Positions 46,001-60,034 of a DNA stretch of 64,000 nucleotides are shown piece after piece. How positions within the stretch are numbered: the first letter of the stretch is position 1; each line of letters opens with the position of its first letter. This DNA is from Streptoalloteichus hindustanus (GTDB lineage Bacteria; Actinomycetota; Actinomycetes; Mycobacteriales; Pseudonocardiaceae): contig NZ_FQVN01000002.1 in assembly GCF_900129375.1 (NCBI RefSeq), forward strand, positions 248,001 through 312,000. The letters are read 5' to 3'. The notes under the pieces were generated by a model. That model saw nothing but the letters and a program-made list of their open reading frames with translations, made no database searches and was not told the DNA's origin. Made by a program: the position numbers and the translations under genes.

Positions 46001-47876
46001 GATCGAGTCGGTGCTCACCGGGCACCCCGGCGTCGCGCAGGCCGTCGTGCTGGCGCGGGAGGACCGCTCCGGGGAGAAACGCCTGGTCGCCTACGTGGTG
46101 CGCGGCGGAACCGACCGCGCCGTCGACGAGACCGCGTTGCGCGCGCACGCCGCCGCCGCGCTGCCGGAGTACCTCGTGCCCTCGGCCGTGGTCGTCCTGG
46201 ACGCGCTTCCGCTGACCGCCAACGGGAAGGTCGACCACGGCCGACTGTCCACTCCGGACTTCGGACGCTCGGTCGGCGGGCGCGCGCCGAGGACGCCGGC
46301 GGAACGCATCCTCTGCGCGGTCTTCGCCGAGTTGCTGGGCCGGGCGTCGGTCACGGTCGACGACAACTTCTTCGACCTGGGCGGCCACTCGTTGCTGGCG
46401 ACCCGGCTGGTCGGCCGCGTCCACCGCCAGCTCGGCGTCCGACTGCCGGTGCGCGTGGTCTTCGAGCGGCCCACCGTCGCCGAGCTGGTCGCCGCCGTCG
46501 AGGCGGTGCGGGCCACCGGCAGGACGCCGGAGGCGGGCCGCGCCCGTCCGCCGGTGTGGACGCCGCCCGGCGCGGACACCGCCGGCCCCGAGCGGAGCGG
46601 CCCGGTGGCCGACCTCGCGGCGGAGCCGCCCCTCGCCCCGGACATCGCCGTCGCCCGCGGCGCCCCCGCCGACCTGGACCGCAACCGCGACCCCCGCCGG
46701 GTGCTGCTCACCGGCGCGACCGGCTTCCTCGGCGCGTTCCTGCTGCGGGAGCTCCTCGACCGCACCAGCGCCGAGGTGGTCTGCCTGGTCCGCGCGGCCG
46801 GCGAGGCGGAGGCGGCGGCCCGGCTGCGGGCGACGCTGGCGCGGTACCGGCTCGGGGACGACGCCGCGACGGCCCGGATCACGCCCCTGGTGGGCGACCT
46901 CGCCCAACCCCTGCTCGGCCTGTCGAGCGCGGCGTTCGACGAGCTGGCCGCCGACCTGGACGCGATCTACCACAACGGGGCGTGGGTCAGCGGGGTCGAG
47001 CCGCACTCCCGCCTGCGGCCGGCGAACGTGCTGGGCACCCAGGAGGTCCTGCGGCTCGCGGCCCGCCACCGGGTCACGCCCGTGCACCACGTCTCCACCG
47101 CGGCGGTGGTCGTCGCCGTCGACGGGGAGCAGGACGTCGTCCGCGAGGATCACCACGTCCCGCCGCGATCCCTGCTGCCGCACGGCTACGTGACGAGCAA
47201 GTGGATGGCCGAGCAGCACGTGTGGAACGCCCACGCCAGGGGGATTCCGGTCACCGTGCACCGGCCGGGCCGCGTCAGCGGGCACTCCGGCACCGGGGTC
47301 GGCGGGGCCGACGACGCGTTCTGGCACCTCGTCCGGGCGATGGTGCTCCTGGGCGCGGCGCCGGACCTGCCGCACGTCGACGAGCCGGTGGTCGACCTCG
47401 TGCCCGTCGACCACGTGGCCGCCGCCGTTGTCCACCTCGCCCGGTCGCCGGGTTCCCTCGGCCGGGCGCACCACCTCACCTGCCCCCGGCCGCTCGCGCT
47501 CGGCGTGGTCCTCGACCAGCTCCGGGCCCTCGGCCACGAGCTGACCCCGACGCCCTACCACCGGTGGGTGCGCCTGCTGGAGGAGCGCGCCCACGAGCCC
47601 GGCGGCGAGGCGCTGGGCGCGGGCGCGCTGCTCGGCGAGGCGCTGCCCCGCCTGGTCGGCCTGGCCCGGCTCCGCTTCGACCGGACGAACACCGAGCGGG
47701 GCCTGGCCGGCTCGCCGGTCCGGTTCCCCGACCTCGACGCGGCCCTGGTCGGCCGCTACCTCCGCTGGTTCGGCGAGACCGGGTTCCTGCCGCCCGCGCC
47801 AGGGTCGGGAAGCACGCGGAGCAGTGACGCACGAGGGGACACGCGGGGGGACACGAGAGGGAGAGGGACCGGATGA
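40011..47876 (+). CDS. Two-module NRPS with embedded methyltransferase and terminal reductase
   Basis: A 2621-residue assembly line: A1 (about residues 30-500), methyltransferase inserted between A8 and A10 (about 500-960, VLEIGVGAG near 582), PCP1 (DLGGHSL near 1046), LCL-type C (HHIACDG near 1236), A2 (about 1575-2090), PCP2 (DLGGHSL near 2122) and a thioester reductase ([11 protein letters not shown] near 2230, YVTSK near 2393). No starter C and no thioesterase are present, so the chain is released as an aldehyde or alcohol. As I align them, the ten specificity residues are DAWTVAAVCK for A1 (close to the GrsA Phe code DAWTIAAICK) and DGWTISGVCK for A2, with Gly at two pocket positions that would admit a large side chain such as Trp. 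The methyltransferase should N-methylate residue 1. ATG 40011 follows GGGGGAGGAA. It overlaps the first P450 by ATGA. Confidence 0.96.
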   Translation: MRVVEGQVSPSGLATSTGGADATPGTASRTVSNLFEEQVIRTPDAPALVVLGAEKPTGEPTGLAELTSLSYVDLNGRANRLARWLVARGVGPEWTVGLALPRSVELVVSLLAVLKAGGAYLPLDPDLPARRLAHLVEDGAPALVLATGRTAQALPDQAAPCWSLDDPGVVGELRGLPATDLAESERRAPLSPWHAAYVVHTSGSTGEPKGVVVSHTGVGALVASQRERLGVGPGSRVLQFAPVSVDAAFWEICMGLLTGAALVLAPADRTLPGRPLARTLTEHRITHLTLPPSALAELSPHDDVLADATVVVAGEAFPADLARRWAPGRRVVNAYGPSETTVCATMSDPLSGKENPPIGRPVRGTRVRVLGPDLTPVAPGETGELYVAGPGLARGYRGRPARTAERFVADPFGPRGTRMYRTGDLVRRRADGELEFVGRADDQVKVRGFRVEPGEVEAALVDHPAVARAAVVLREDAAGDPRLVGYVVPDRAAVAGLAAAADEHVAEWREVYEALYARGPASTSSTYGVNSTYGVDGTDSPLGEDFSGWRSSYDGEPIPLEQMREWRAVTVERIARLRPRRVLEIGVGAGLLLAHLAPRCESYWGTDFSAAVIENLRRQVAGDPELAARVELRAQPADVLDGLPAGHFDTVVLNSVAQYFPHGDYLVDVLGRVLGLVAEGGAVFVGDVRNRRLHRCFHTEVQLRRHAGGERSDPAALRAAVDRAVATDRELLVDPDFFAAFAARNSLVAGVDLRVRRGRHHNEMSRYRYDVVLRRKPAPAEHERCWEGEKLCWEREVGDLRALSDRLIRLRPTRLWLTGVPNARLRPALDAVRALARGEFPDLARPAHLSADEMSKVDMVDPVGTVDAVDPEAFHDLGAALGYRVATTWAPADDEGRLDVLMEADTRASSLCLDMSWFPVDRTAGADPGGRDNGSIVPIGRMSARWFSRYTNNPSAARHARGLPARLRAHLRECLPEHMVPATVVVLDALPLTVSGKVDRKSLPAPGIPATVGGRAPRTPVEARLCALFAEILGVPGVTIDDSFTDLGGHSLSATRLVSRIRAVLGAELPVRAVFEAPTVAALVDRLGDRPLRPPLARRPRPDVVPLSFAQRRLWFLHCLEGPSATYNVPLAMRLSGRLDRAALTAALRDVLDRHESLRTILSDDGGNPRQVVLADARPEVVVRRATEATLARLVRDEGRRGFDLRAEIPIRAALFELDDRPPGSESEHVLLLTLHHIACDGWSLGPLWRDLATAYAARVVGVAPDWEPLPVQYADFTAWQRDLLGVDGDHQDPRGQASGQLAYWTDKLAGLPEEVTLPTDRPRPAVSSYRGGAAPVEIDPALHAGLLDLAQRTGTSLFMVLHAGLAALLTRMGAGTDLPIGTPIAGRTDDALEQLVGFFVNNLVLRTDTSGDPRFRDLLAKVRELDLAAYAHQDLPFERLVEALMPTRSLARHPLIQVMLAVQNAPAGEFRLPGLRARPERAHLGTCRLDLVFSLAERPAPDGGPGGVSGVLEYDAELFDHGTAESVVARFLRVLRAVVADPDQRVSELDVLGARERRRLVEWNDTARALPELPFPALFEAQVERTPDALAVESVAAPAGESLSYRELNRRANRLARHLVRHGVGPERLVAVALPRSAELVVAILAVLKAGAAYVPLDPDCPAARLALIVEDAGIALGVTTRAALDRMPRPGRARDGGRDLRWIVLDGPETAADIESCVDENLSDVDRRAPLSPANPAYVIYTSGSTGRPKGVVVTHAGLAGVAAVQVERFGVTPDSRVLLFASPSFDGTVWELCGSLLTGAALVTAPAARLVPGAALAELVGERRITHATLPPAALAVMAPEDLPGPGWLIVSGEPLPGGLARRWAAGRALLNGYGPTETTVCAALSRPLSGDRVPPIGRPTVNAGAHVLDDRLRPVPPGVAGELYVTGPCLARGYLRQPGLTAGRFVANPFGAPGTRMYRTGDLVRWRPDGELEFVGRADGQVKIRGFRVEPGEIESVLTGHPGVAQAVVLAREDRSGEKRLVAYVVRGGTDRAVDETALRAHAAAALPEYLVPSAVVVLDALPLTANGKVDHGRLSTPDFGRSVGGRAPRTPAERILCAVFAELLGRASVTVDDNFFDLGGHSLLATRLVGRVHRQLGVRLPVRVVFERPTVAELVAAVEAVRATGRTPEAGRARPPVWTPPGADTAGPERSGPVADLAAEPPLAPDIAVARGAPADLDRNRDPRRVLLTGATGFLGAFLLRELLDRTSAEVVCLVRAAGEAEAAARLRATLARYRLGDDAATARITPLVGDLAQPLLGLSSAAFDELAADLDAIYHNGAWVSGVEPHSRLRPANVLGTQEVLRLAARHRVTPVHHVSTAAVVVAVDGEQDVVREDHHVPPRSLLPHGYVTSKWMAEQHVWNAHARGIPVTVHRPGRVSGHSGTGVGGADDAFWHLVRAMVLLGAAPDLPHVDEPVVDLVPVDHVAAAVVHLARSPGSLGRAHHLTCPRPLALGVVLDQLRALGHELTPTPYHRWVRLLEERAHEPGGEALGAGALLGEALPRLVGLARLRFDRTNTERGLAGSPVRFPDLDAALVGRYLRWFGETGFLPPAPGSGSTRSSDARGDTRGDTRGRGTG
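41583..41618 (+). repeat. 18-bp tandem repeat in the NRPS A-MT linker
   Basis: Two 18-bp copies, identical except at one base, encode [12 protein letters not shown]. They lie in the linker where the methyltransferase is inserted in adenylation domain 1. Such slack in a linker is tolerated. Confidence 0.85.
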
Positions 47877-49114
47877 GCGAACTGTCGTGGGCCCCCGACG
47901 GAGTGGCTGCCGCCGACCCCGTCCCGTTCCCGTTCAGCGACCTGATCGGCCTGGAGCTCGACCCGGCCTACGCCGAGTTGCGGGCGCGGCGACCGCTGGT
48001 CCGGGTGAGCCTGCCCCACGGGCAGGACGCCTGGCTGGCCACCCGGCACGAGGACGTCCGGATCGTGCTCGGCGACCCCCGGTTCAGCCGGGCGGCCGGA
48101 GACCCCGACGACGAGCCGCGGCTGACGCCGTTGCCGCTGCGGACCAGCGTCATGGGCCTGGACCCACCCGACCACACGCGACTGCGCGCGGTGATCGCCC
48201 ACGCCTTCACCATGCGCCGGGTGGAGAACCTGCGGCCCTGGGTGCACGCCTTGGCCGACCAACTGCTCGACCGGATGGTCGAGCAGGGCCCGCCCCAGGA
48301 CCTGGTGGGCGCCTTCTGCGTGCCACTGGCCGGCCGGGTCGTCTGCGCGCTGCTCGGCATCCCCTTCCAGGACCGGGCGAAGTTCCAGGTCTGGCTGCAC
48401 GCCTACTTCAGCACCACCGCGCTGCCGGCCGACGAGGTGGCGGCCCGGATGGCGGCGTTGCGCGGCTACCTCGCCGAGCTGGTCGAGCGCCGGCGGCGGG
48501 AGCCGGGCGAGGACCTGGTGACCGCGCTGGTCCGGGCGTGCGACGAGGAACGCCGGTGCACCGAGGAGGAGCTGGTCGGGCTGGTCAGCATCCTGCTCAT
48601 CGCCGGCCACGACACGACCGCCGCCCAGCTGTCCGCGTCGATGTACGTGCTGTTGACCCAGCCGGAGCACGCGGAGGCGTTGCGGCGGCGGCCGGAGCTG
48701 GCGTCCAACGCCGTCGAGGAGCTGTTGCGGTACGTGCCGCTGATCGCGCACGTGACGTTCGCTCGCTACGCGACCGAGGACCTGTACCTGGGCGGGACGC
48801 TGGTCAGGGCGGGTGAGGCGGTGCTGCCGGCGGTGCCGTCGGCCAACCGGGACGCCGAGGTGTTCGCCCGTCCCGACGAGCTCGACTTCCACCGGGAGTC
48901 CAACCCGCACCTCGGCTTCGGGTTCGGCCCGCACCGCTGCCTGGGGGCGGCGCTGGTGCGGATGGAGATGCGGGTGGCGGTGCCGGCGGTGCTGTCCCGC
49001 CTACCCGACCTGGAGCTGGCGGTGCCCGCCGAGGAGATCACGTGGGCCACCGGCATCCAGGCCAGGACGGTGGACCGCCTGCCCGTGACCTGGGGGAGGG
49101 GGAACGGCCGATGA
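47873..49114 (+). CDS. Cytochrome P450 (first of tandem pair)
   Basis: A 413-residue soluble P450. The I-helix has the canonical AGHDTT, ERR-triad parts are present, and the haem loop is [14 protein letters not shown] overlap with the NRPS stop. It may hydroxylate or couple the NRPS product; ferredoxin and reductase genes are absent from the window, so generic partners are needed. The next P450 is its tandem duplicate. Confidence 0.93.
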   Translation: MSELSWAPDGVAAADPVPFPFSDLIGLELDPAYAELRARRPLVRVSLPHGQDAWLATRHEDVRIVLGDPRFSRAAGDPDDEPRLTPLPLRTSVMGLDPPDHTRLRAVIAHAFTMRRVENLRPWVHALADQLLDRMVEQGPPQDLVGAFCVPLAGRVVCALLGIPFQDRAKFQVWLHAYFSTTALPADEVAARMAALRGYLAELVERRRREPGEDLVTALVRACDEERRCTEEELVGLVSILLIAGHDTTAAQLSASMYVLLTQPEHAEALRRRPELASNAVEELLRYVPLIAHVTFARYATEDLYLGGTLVRAGEAVLPAVPSANRDAEVFARPDELDFHRESNPHLGFGFGPHRCLGAALVRMEMRVAVPAVLSRLPDLELAVPAEEITWATGIQARTVDRLPVTWGRGNGR

Positions 49115-50358
49115 CCGGGACCCCCGCGCCGGTCCGCTACCCGTTCGGCGAGGCCGTCCGGCTGGACCTGCACCCGACCTACGCGGAGCTGCGCGAGCGC
49201 CGCACCCTGCTGCGGGTCCGCGTCCCGCACGGCGACGACGCCTGGCTGGTCACCCGGCACGAGGACGTGCGGACCGTGCTGACCGACCCCCGGTTCAGCC
49301 GGGCCGCGGCCGCCGGCCGCGACGAGGCCCGGCTGACGCCGCTGGTGATCAGGACCAGCGTCATGGGCGTCGACCCGCCGGACCACACCCGCCTGCGCCG
49401 GCTGGTGGCCACCGCCTTCTCCCGGCGCGGCGTGGAGCACCTGCGGCCGGGGATCACCGCGCTGGTCCGCCGGCTCACCGACGACATGGTCGGGCAGGGG
49501 CCGCCGGTCGACCTGGTCCGGTCGTTCGTCACCCCGTTGTCCGGCCTGGTGATCTGCGACCTGCTCGGGGTCCCCTACGCCGACCGGAGCCGGTTCCGGC
49601 ACTGGCTGGAGGCGTTCTTCAGCATCACGGCGCTGCCGGCCGACGAGGTGGCCGTCCGGATCGAGGCGATGTACGGCTACATCGCCGAGCTCGTCGCGCT
49701 GCGCCGCGCGGAGCCGACCGAGGACCTCCTCGGCGGGCTCGTCCGCGCCCGCGACCGGGACGGGAGCTGCTCCGAGGAGGAGCTCGTGGACCTGGCGAAC
49801 GTGCTGCTCCTCGCCGGCTACCACACCACCGCCTCCCAGCTCGCCTCCTCGCTGTTCGTGTTGTTGACCCAGCCGGAGCACGCGGAGCTGCTGCGGTCCC
49901 GGCCGGAGCTGGCGCCGCGCGCGGTGGAGGAGTTGTTGCGGTACGTGCCGCTGATCGCGCACGTGACGTTCGCCCGCTACGCGACCGAGGACGTGTGGCT
50001 GGGCGGGACGCTGGTCAGGGCGGGTGAGGCGGTGTTGCCGGCGGTGCCGTCGGCCAACCGGGACGCCGAGGTGTTCGACGAGCCGGACCGGCTGGACCTC
50101 ACCCGGCGGCACAACCCGCACCTGGCGTTCGGCCACGGCCTGCACCACTGCCTGGGCGCCTCCCTGGTCCGGGTGCAGATGGAGGTGGCGCTGACCATGC
50201 TGCTGGGCCGCTTCCCCGACCTGGCGCTGGCGGCGCCGCCCGACGAGGTGCCGTGGACGCGCGGCATGCAGGCGCGCAGCCCGCTCCGGCTGCCGGTCAC
50301 CTGGGGCGGTGGCGAGCGGGCGGCGGCGGCCGTCGGGGCGGATCGGGGCGCGGGGTGA
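49111..50358 (+). CDS. Cytochrome P450 (second of tandem pair), atypical I-helix
   Basis: A 415-residue paralogue of the previous gene, starting in an ATGA overlap. Haem loop is FGHGLHHCLG. The I-helix reads AGYHTT: the acidic residue that normally precedes Thr and delivers protons is His. P450s lacking this acid often do non-standard chemistry such as aryl coupling or nitration, but some still hydroxylate. A 144-bp stretch (49933-50076) is about 97% identical to 48723-48866 in the first P450, far above the rest of the pair. Confidence 0.93.
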   Translation: MTGTPAPVRYPFGEAVRLDLHPTYAELRERRTLLRVRVPHGDDAWLVTRHEDVRTVLTDPRFSRAAAAGRDEARLTPLVIRTSVMGVDPPDHTRLRRLVATAFSRRGVEHLRPGITALVRRLTDDMVGQGPPVDLVRSFVTPLSGLVICDLLGVPYADRSRFRHWLEAFFSITALPADEVAVRIEAMYGYIAELVALRRAEPTEDLLGGLVRARDRDGSCSEEELVDLANVLLLAGYHTTASQLASSLFVLLTQPEHAELLRSRPELAPRAVEELLRYVPLIAHVTFARYATEDVWLGGTLVRAGEAVLPAVPSANRDAEVFDEPDRLDLTRRHNPHLAFGHGLHHCLGASLVRVQMEVALTMLLGRFPDLALAAPPDEVPWTRGMQARSPLRLPVTWGGGERAAAAVGADRGAG

Positions 50359-51503
50359 GCCCGCCCGACCCGACCGCGGACCCCGCCGCGGAAGCCGAGG
50401 CCGAGGCGCCGGCGCCTCGACCGGGCGCCGCGCGGGCGGACACCAGCGTCACGGACCTCGCGTGCGACAAGCTGCGCCGGGCCTGCCGCGCCCTGGGCTG
50501 GCCGCCGGCCCGGTGCTCGGCCGTGGTGGGGGAGCTGCGGCGGTTGTGGGCGTCGTGGGGCGACGTCCCGGTGCGGCAGCGGACCCGCTACCGCTCGGCG
50601 ATCTCGCCCGAGGGCGTCCCGTTCGAGCTGGCCCTGGTCTGGCGGGGCCGGGTGGCCGAGGTCCTGGTGGACTTCGAGACGCAGGCGGACCGGCCGTCGC
50701 CGCCGGCCAACCAGGACGCCGGCCGGGAGTTCCTCCGCCGCCTCACCGGCTGGCCCGGCACCGCGCTGGACGCCTACCTGCGGGTGGAGGAGCTGTTCGC
50801 CACCGACTGGCCGCAGGGGCTCTTCCCGTTGTGGCAGGGCGTCTCCTGGCTGGCCGAGGGCGCGCCGGTGTTCCACGTCTACCTCAACCCCGGGGTCCAC
50901 GGTCCGCGCCTGGCCGGGGAGGTGACGGCCGAGGCGCTGGCCCGGCTGGGCGTGGCGCGGGCGTGGCGTGCGGTGCTGACCCACCTGGAGCGACTGGACG
51001 CGCCCCGCGGGGAGCCGGTCGGCCTCGCCCTGCGGCTGTCCGGCCCCGACCGGGGGCGGGTCCGGGTGTACGTCGCGACCGGCTGCGACGCCGCGGCCCT
51101 GGACGCGCACGCGGGGATCGCCAGGGGTCACGTCCCGGGCCGGATCTCCTCGGCGCTCCGGGTGGCCACCGGCGGGCGCGGGCCGGGCTGGGCGAGCCCG
51201 CCGACGCTGTGGTTCACCCTCGCGCCCGGCGACCCGGTGCCCGACTCGGCGGCGGTGGACATCCCGCTCGCCGCGCACAACGACGCGTGGGCGCACGGCA
51301 GGGTCTCCCGACTGATGATCACGCAGGGGGTCGACCCGCACCCCTACTCGACGGCGCTCGGCGCGATCACCGACCGGCCGTGGGTGGTGACCAGGACCCA
51401 GACGCTCGTCTCCTGCCGGCCGGCGGACCAGCGCGGCCGGCCGGCGCGGGTGGCCGTCTACGTCGCCCCCGGCGTCGGCGCCGAACCGGACCCGACAACC
51501 TGA
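50355..51503 (+). CDS. DMATS/ABBA-type aromatic (indole) prenyltransferase
   Basis: The 382-residue protein matches bacterial ABBA prenyltransferases in length and in pattern: RYRSAISPEGVPFELALVW with the substrate-binding acid, VYLNPGVHGP, GLALRLSG, RVYVATGC and RPAR. These enzymes attach dimethylallyl groups to tryptophan or indole diketopiperazines and have no DDxxD motif; none is seen here. Starts with GTG in a GTGA overlap with the P450, so it is translationally coupled. The N-terminal 40 residues are low-complexity. Substrate is inferred to be free or tethered tryptophan or the released dipeptide. Confidence 0.85.
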   Translation: MSPPDPTADPAAEAEAEAPAPRPGAARADTSVTDLACDKLRRACRALGWPPARCSAVVGELRRLWASWGDVPVRQRTRYRSAISPEGVPFELALVWRGRVAEVLVDFETQADRPSPPANQDAGREFLRRLTGWPGTALDAYLRVEELFATDWPQGLFPLWQGVSWLAEGAPVFHVYLNPGVHGPRLAGEVTAEALARLGVARAWRAVLTHLERLDAPRGEPVGLALRLSGPDRGRVRVYVATGCDAAALDAHAGIARGHVPGRISSALRVATGGRGPGWASPPTLWFTLAPGDPVPDSAAVDIPLAAHNDAWAHGRVSRLMITQGVDPHPYSTALGAITDRPWVVTRTQTLVSCRPADQRGRPARVAVYVAPGVGAEPDPTT

Positions 51504-51527
51504 GACGTCGCGGGAGGGCAGGTCGGA

Positions 51528-52268
51528 ATGCGTGTCCTTGACGGAAAAGTGGCGGTGGTGACGGGCGGCTCGCGCGGGATCGGGCGGGCGGTGGTGCAGC
51601 GGTTCGCCAGGGACGGCGCGGCCGTCGTGCTCAGCTACCTGCGCAACGAGGACCTGGCCCGCCGGGCCGTCGCCGACGCGGGCGCCGCCGGCGGCCGGGT
51701 GCGCGCGGTGCGCGCCGACCTGGCGAACCCGGGCGACGTGGCGCGGCTCTTCGACACCGCGGAGCAGGCGTTCGGCGGGGTGGACGTGCTGGTGAACAAC
51801 GCCGGCGAGGTCGTGGCGGCGCCGATCACCGAGACCACCGAGCAGATCTACGACCGGCTGATGGCCGTCAACGCCAGGGGAACCTTCTTCGCCATCCAAC
51901 AGGCGGCCCAGCGGCTGCGCGACGAGGGCGCGATCATCAACATCTCCACGGCGAACACCGTGATGCCGGAGCCGGGCGTGGCCGTCTACGCCGCGAGCAA
52001 GGCGGCGGTCGAGCAGTTCACCCGGGTCGCCGCGTGGGAGCTGGCCGGCAGGCGGATCACGGTCAACACCGTCTCGCCGGGGGCCACCGACACCGACCTG
52101 CTGCGGTCGGGGAACCCGGAGGAGGTCCTGGCCGCGGCGGTGCGGATGACGCCGCTGGCCCGGCTCGGCCGGCCCGGTGACATCGCCGACGTCGTCGCCT
52201 TCCTCGCCGGCCCGGACGCGCGCTGGATGACCGGCCAGAACCTGCGGGCGACCGGGGGGTTGGCCTGA
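51528..52268 (+). CDS. Short-chain dehydrogenase/reductase
   Basis: The 246-residue classical SDR has the cofactor motif TGGSRGIG (12-19), NNAG, catalytic Ser in NISTANT and YAASK. FabG-like sequence, with an Arg near the 37-40 region (YLRNE) that favours NADPH. Lies 24 bases after the prenyltransferase and is likely the last gene of that operon. It may reduce the aldehyde or an imine from the NRPS, or redox-adjust the product. In the fungal malbrancheamide pathway, an SDR forms the cage. Confidence 0.9.
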   Translation: MRVLDGKVAVVTGGSRGIGRAVVQRFARDGAAVVLSYLRNEDLARRAVADAGAAGGRVRAVRADLANPGDVARLFDTAEQAFGGVDVLVNNAGEVVAAPITETTEQIYDRLMAVNARGTFFAIQQAAQRLRDEGAIINISTANTVMPEPGVAVYAASKAAVEQFTRVAAWELAGRRITVNTVSPGATDTDLLRSGNPEEVLAAAVRMTPLARLGRPGDIADVVAFLAGPDARWMTGQNLRATGGLA

Positions 52269-52605
52269 GGGCCGGCGCGGGGTGGGCCGATCTCGGGGCG
52301 TCACCCACAGGAACCCCGCCGTCCCCCGCCACGACGCACCGGGGCCGCCCCGCCCACCTTCGGGGCGGCGAACCGAGATCAGGAATGGCGACGACGGCAC
52401 TTTCGCGGGATTCTCCGTGTCCCTCGGTGCGATGTTCGGTGATTAGTTCACCCACGAGCGGCATTTTCCGACGACCGGCAGCGGTGCACTCCGTCGTCGC
52501 TTGCCCGGCCCCGAACACCGTGGTTGTGTTGGCGCCGGGGTGATGGCGGAGACGCCGGCCCGCCGAGGGCCGATGCGCTCCGTTTCGGGACACAGGGAGG
52601 AAATC
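52269..52605. other. Intergenic region after the SDR
   Basis: Carries a terminator-like hairpin at 52344-52369 and a region of lower G+C near 52380-52450. The EF-hand gene downstream presumably starts its own transcript here. No ORF is credible. Confidence 0.5.
52344..52369 (+). terminator. Terminator-like hairpin after the SDR
   Basis: A 9-bp perfect stem (GCCGCCCCG with CGGGGCGGC) and 8-base loop lie about 75 bases after the SDR stop, the right place to end the NRPS operon. Confidence 0.6.
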
Positions 52606-53154
52606 ATGGCAGTGGCATCGGGCGACCTGCGGCAGCGCAAGATCGCCAAGAGTTTCGAGGCCCTCGACGTGACCGGTCGGGGCACGGTGTCGCTCAGCGA
52701 CCTGGAGGACCAGGTCCGGCGGATCGCGGCCGAGTTCGGTGTGCCCGTCGACGCGCCGCAGTCCGTGAAGCTGTTCGACGCGGACCGCCGCGCATGGCAG
52801 GAGCTGGTCAAGGCCGTGGGCAAGAGCCCAGAGCAGGAGCTCACCCTGGACGAGTACGTGCAGGGCGTCACGAGCATCCGGCAGCAGGAGATCCGGAAGG
52901 CGATGACGCAGTACTCCGAGGCGTTGTTCGAGGTCGTCGACTCGGACCGGAACAACAAGATCTCCAAGGACGAGTTCGTGCGGTACGGCAGGGCGCTGGG
53001 CGTCCCGGCCGACGAGGCCGGCAACGTGTTCCAGCGGATGGACGTCGACGGTGACGGCGAGCTGTCCAGGAACGAGTTCGCGCGCAACATGTACGACTTC
53101 TTCGCCGGCACCGACGCCAAGGCCATCGGCAACGAGCTGATCGGCCGGATCTGA
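52606..53154 (+). CDS. EF-hand calcium-binding protein (calerythrin-like)
   Basis: A 182-residue four-EF-hand protein. EF1 (DVTGRGTVSLSD, residues 21-32) is degenerate but usable; EF2 is lost; EF3 (DSDRNNKISKDE, 112-123) and EF4 (DVDGDGELSRNE, 146-157) are canonical. This layout is typical of calerythrin/CabD-like proteins of actinomycetes, soluble calcium buffers or sensors. It is unusual inside a natural-product cluster. ATG 52606 follows AGGGAGG. It stands alone between two gaps of over 300 bases, so it may be unrelated to the pathway. Confidence 0.93.
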   Translation: MAVASGDLRQRKIAKSFEALDVTGRGTVSLSDLEDQVRRIAAEFGVPVDAPQSVKLFDADRRAWQELVKAVGKSPEQELTLDEYVQGVTSIRQQEIRKAMTQYSEALFEVVDSDRNNKISKDEFVRYGRALGVPADEAGNVFQRMDVDGDGELSRNEFARNMYDFFAGTDAKAIGNELIGRI

Positions 53155-57782
<4,628 letters not shown>

Positions 57783-57953
57783 GGGCGGACAGGGGTTTTC
57801 CGGGCGCGGATCGCCCGTCGCGCGCGGGTTGGTGAGACTGGAATCCGAACGGTTCGGGTCCGTCCGGCACGGTGATCCCTACCCTGGACGGCACGAGCCT
57901 CCCACGTTGCCACCGGTGGCCGCCGCCGAACCGGTGGGGAGCAGGGGGAAACC

Positions 57954-58670
57954 GTGGGTGTCGCGCCGCGTCCGCCCCGACCGGCCACCATTCCGTCCAA
58001 CACCGTTCTGTCCGGCACCGTTCCGTCCAGCACCGTTCCGTCCAACACCGCGCCGGCGGTGGCCGCGGACGCCTTCCGCCGGTTGATGAGCGCCTTCCCG
58101 ACCGGGGTCGCCGTGGTGACGACCCGGGACGAGAACGACCGTCCTCGGGGGCTGACCTGCACGTCGTTGTCGAGCGTCACCCTGGTTCCGCCCACTCTGC
58201 TGGTCAGCCTGCACAGCGCGAGCGGCACGCTGCGCGCGTTGTGCGGACGGCGCGGCTTCGCGGTGAACCTGTTGCACGACCGGGGACGGCGCGCCGCCGA
58301 GGTGTTCTCCTCGCCCGGCCTGGACCGGTTCGCCGAGGTGTGCTGGCGGCCCGCCGGGTTGGCCCGGCTGCCGTGGCTGGCGCATGACGCCTTCGCGCTG
58401 GCCGAGTGCCGGCTGACCGGCACCGTCGAGGTCGGGGACCACACGTTGGTGCTGGGCGAGGTGGTCCACGTGACGCAGACCTCCGACGTGCCGCTGCTCT
58501 ACGGGTTGCGGTCCTTCGCCTCCTGGTTGACGGACTCCCCGCCTCCCCGTCCGGACCCGGCCCCGGCCCCGGACGGGGAGGGCACGGCCGTGGGCGCCTC
58601 CTGGGAGAACCCGGCGTCGGGTGGCGAGGAGGAGGGGGCGGCGTGGACAGCGGACAGGAGAACGCGGTAG
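57954..58670 (+). CDS. Flavin reductase (FMN/FAD, halogenase partner)
   Basis: A 238-residue split-barrel reductase of the HpaC/PrnF type: AFPTGVAVVTT, TCTSLSSVTLVPPTLLVSL, FAVNLLH and LGEVVHV. It supplies reduced flavin to the halogenase. GTG 57954 has GGGGGAA. The N-terminal 35 residues are encoded by 15-bp repeats giving Thr-Val-Pro-Ser units. Confidence 0.93.
   Translation: MGVAPRPPRPATIPSNTVLSGTVPSSTVPSNTAPAVAADAFRRLMSAFPTGVAVVTTRDENDRPRGLTCTSLSSVTLVPPTLLVSLHSASGTLRALCGRRGFAVNLLHDRGRRAAEVFSSPGLDRFAEVCWRPAGLARLPWLAHDAFALAECRLTGTVEVGDHTLVLGEVVHVTQTSDVPLLYGLRSFASWLTDSPPPRPDPAPAPDGEGTAVGASWENPASGGEEEGAAWTADRRTR
57984..58052 (+). repeat. 15-bp in-frame repeat at the flavin reductase N-terminus
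   Basis: Units at 57984, 57999, 58014, 58029 and a partial one at 58044 share ACC-GTT-CCG-TCC with minor variation and encode NTVLS, GTVPS, STVPS. They precede the folded domain and make a flexible tail. Confidence 0.85.
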
Positions 58671-60034
58671 GCGCGGTGGCTGGCGGGCGAAGGGCCCTGT
58701 GGCCGCGGCTGGTCGCGCCCGCGCTGGCGGTCGGGGCGCTCCTGGTCGCGCTCGTCCCGTGGTCGCTCGCGCCCGAGGAAAAGTCCACAGTGGACAGTGA
58801 TCCGGTCGCCCGGCTGCTGCTGGCGGTGACCGTCGTCCTGGTCGTCTGCCACCTCCTCGGCGCGCTGTGCGCCCGGCTGGGGCACCCGCCGGTGATCGGG
58901 GAGATCCTGGGCGGGGTGGCGCTCGGCCCGTCCGGGCTCGGACTGGCCTGGCCGGCGGCGCGGGACTGGCTGTTCCCGCCGACCGTGCTGCCCGCGGTCG
59001 GGCTCGCCGCCCAACTCGGCCTGGTGACCTTCGTGTTCCTCGTCGGCTGCGAACTGCGCGTCGACCAGGTGCGAGCGCGTCGCCGGGCTCTGGGCGCCGT
59101 CGTCGCGGGCGCGACCGGACTGCCCTTCGTCGCGGGCGTGGCCCTCTCGGTGCTCGCCGACGACGTCCTGGGCACGCGCGGGCCGGCCTCGGCCGTGTTC
59201 CTCGGGGTGGCGCTGTCGATCACCGCGCTCCCGGTGCTCGCCCGCATCCTGACCGACGTGGACCTGGCCGGGACCCCGGTCGGCACGCTCGCCCTGGGCT
59301 GCGCCGCCGTCGGCGACGCGCTCGCGTGGGGCGCGCTCACGGTCCTGCTCGCCGCGACGACGGCCGACCACGGCTCCTGGACGACGACGGTGGTGTTGAC
59401 CGTCGCGTTCGTGGCGTTCGTCGTCGGGTGCGTGCGGCCGGCGCTGGACGCCGTCGTCCGGCGGGTGGTGTCCCGTCCGTCCTCGCGGCACCTGCTCCTG
59501 CCGCTGCTGGCTGCGGGGGCGCTCGGCGCGGCCGCCGCGACCCAGCTCATCGGCCTGCACCCGGTGATCGGCGCGTTCCTGTTCGGCACGGTCGTTCCCC
59601 GCCACTCCGGGGTCGTGGATCGGGTGGACGAGCTGCTGCGGGGCTTCACCGTGACGGTCCTGCTCCCGCTGTTCTTCGCCGGCGTCGGGCTGGGCGTCTC
59701 GCTCGGGGCGTTCGGGAGCTCCCCCGCGCACTGGCTGGTGTTCGTCGCGGTGCTCGTGGTGGCCAGCGCGACGAAGTTCGTCGGCGCGGGCGTGGCGGCC
59801 GGCCTGGCCGGAGCGCCGAGGGGCGAGGCGGTGTGCCTCGGGGTGCTGCTGAACTGCCGGGGCGTCACCGAGCTGGTCGTGGCCAGCATCGGGTTGCGGT
59901 TCCACCTCGTCGACACCTTCGGGTTCACCGTGCTGGTGCTGGTCGCGTTGCTCACCACGGCGGCGACCGGCCCGGCCACCCGGTGGGTCACGTCCCGGAC
60001 ACCGGGACCGTGGGCGCGGCGGCTTCCCGCATGA
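58643..60034 (+). CDS. Cation/proton antiporter, CPA2/KefB-like
   Basis: A 463-residue membrane protein with about 12-13 hydrophobic segments. The fold starts with LGHPPVIGEILGGVALGPSG, a typical CPA2 motif, and ends with GVLLNCRGVTELVVASIGL. GTG 58643 follows GAGGAGGAGGG and overlaps the flavin reductase by 28 bases, so co-translation is likely. Such antiporters occur in antibiotic clusters as ion-homeostasis or export elements. The substrate ion cannot be predicted. Confidence 0.9.
   Translation: MDSGQENAVGAVAGGRRALWPRLVAPALAVGALLVALVPWSLAPEEKSTVDSDPVARLLLAVTVVLVVCHLLGALCARLGHPPVIGEILGGVALGPSGLGLAWPAARDWLFPPTVLPAVGLAAQLGLVTFVFLVGCELRVDQVRARRRALGAVVAGATGLPFVAGVALSVLADDVLGTRGPASAVFLGVALSITALPVLARILTDVDLAGTPVGTLALGCAAVGDALAWGALTVLLAATTADHGSWTTTVVLTVAFVAFVVGCVRPALDAVVRRVVSRPSSRHLLLPLLAAGALGAAAATQLIGLHPVIGAFLFGTVVPRHSGVVDRVDELLRGFTVTVLLPLFFAGVGLGVSLGAFGSSPAHWLVFVAVLVVASATKFVGAGVAAGLAGAPRGEAVCLGVLLNCRGVTELVVASIGLRFHLVDTFGFTVLVLVALLTTAATGPATRWVTSRTPGPWARRLPA

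Noticed and set aside
40212-47594. A 2460-codon open frame antisense to the NRPS
   Set aside because: G+C bias leaves antisense frames open. The product is Arg/Pro/Gln-rich without domains, whereas the sense frame has every NRPS motif.
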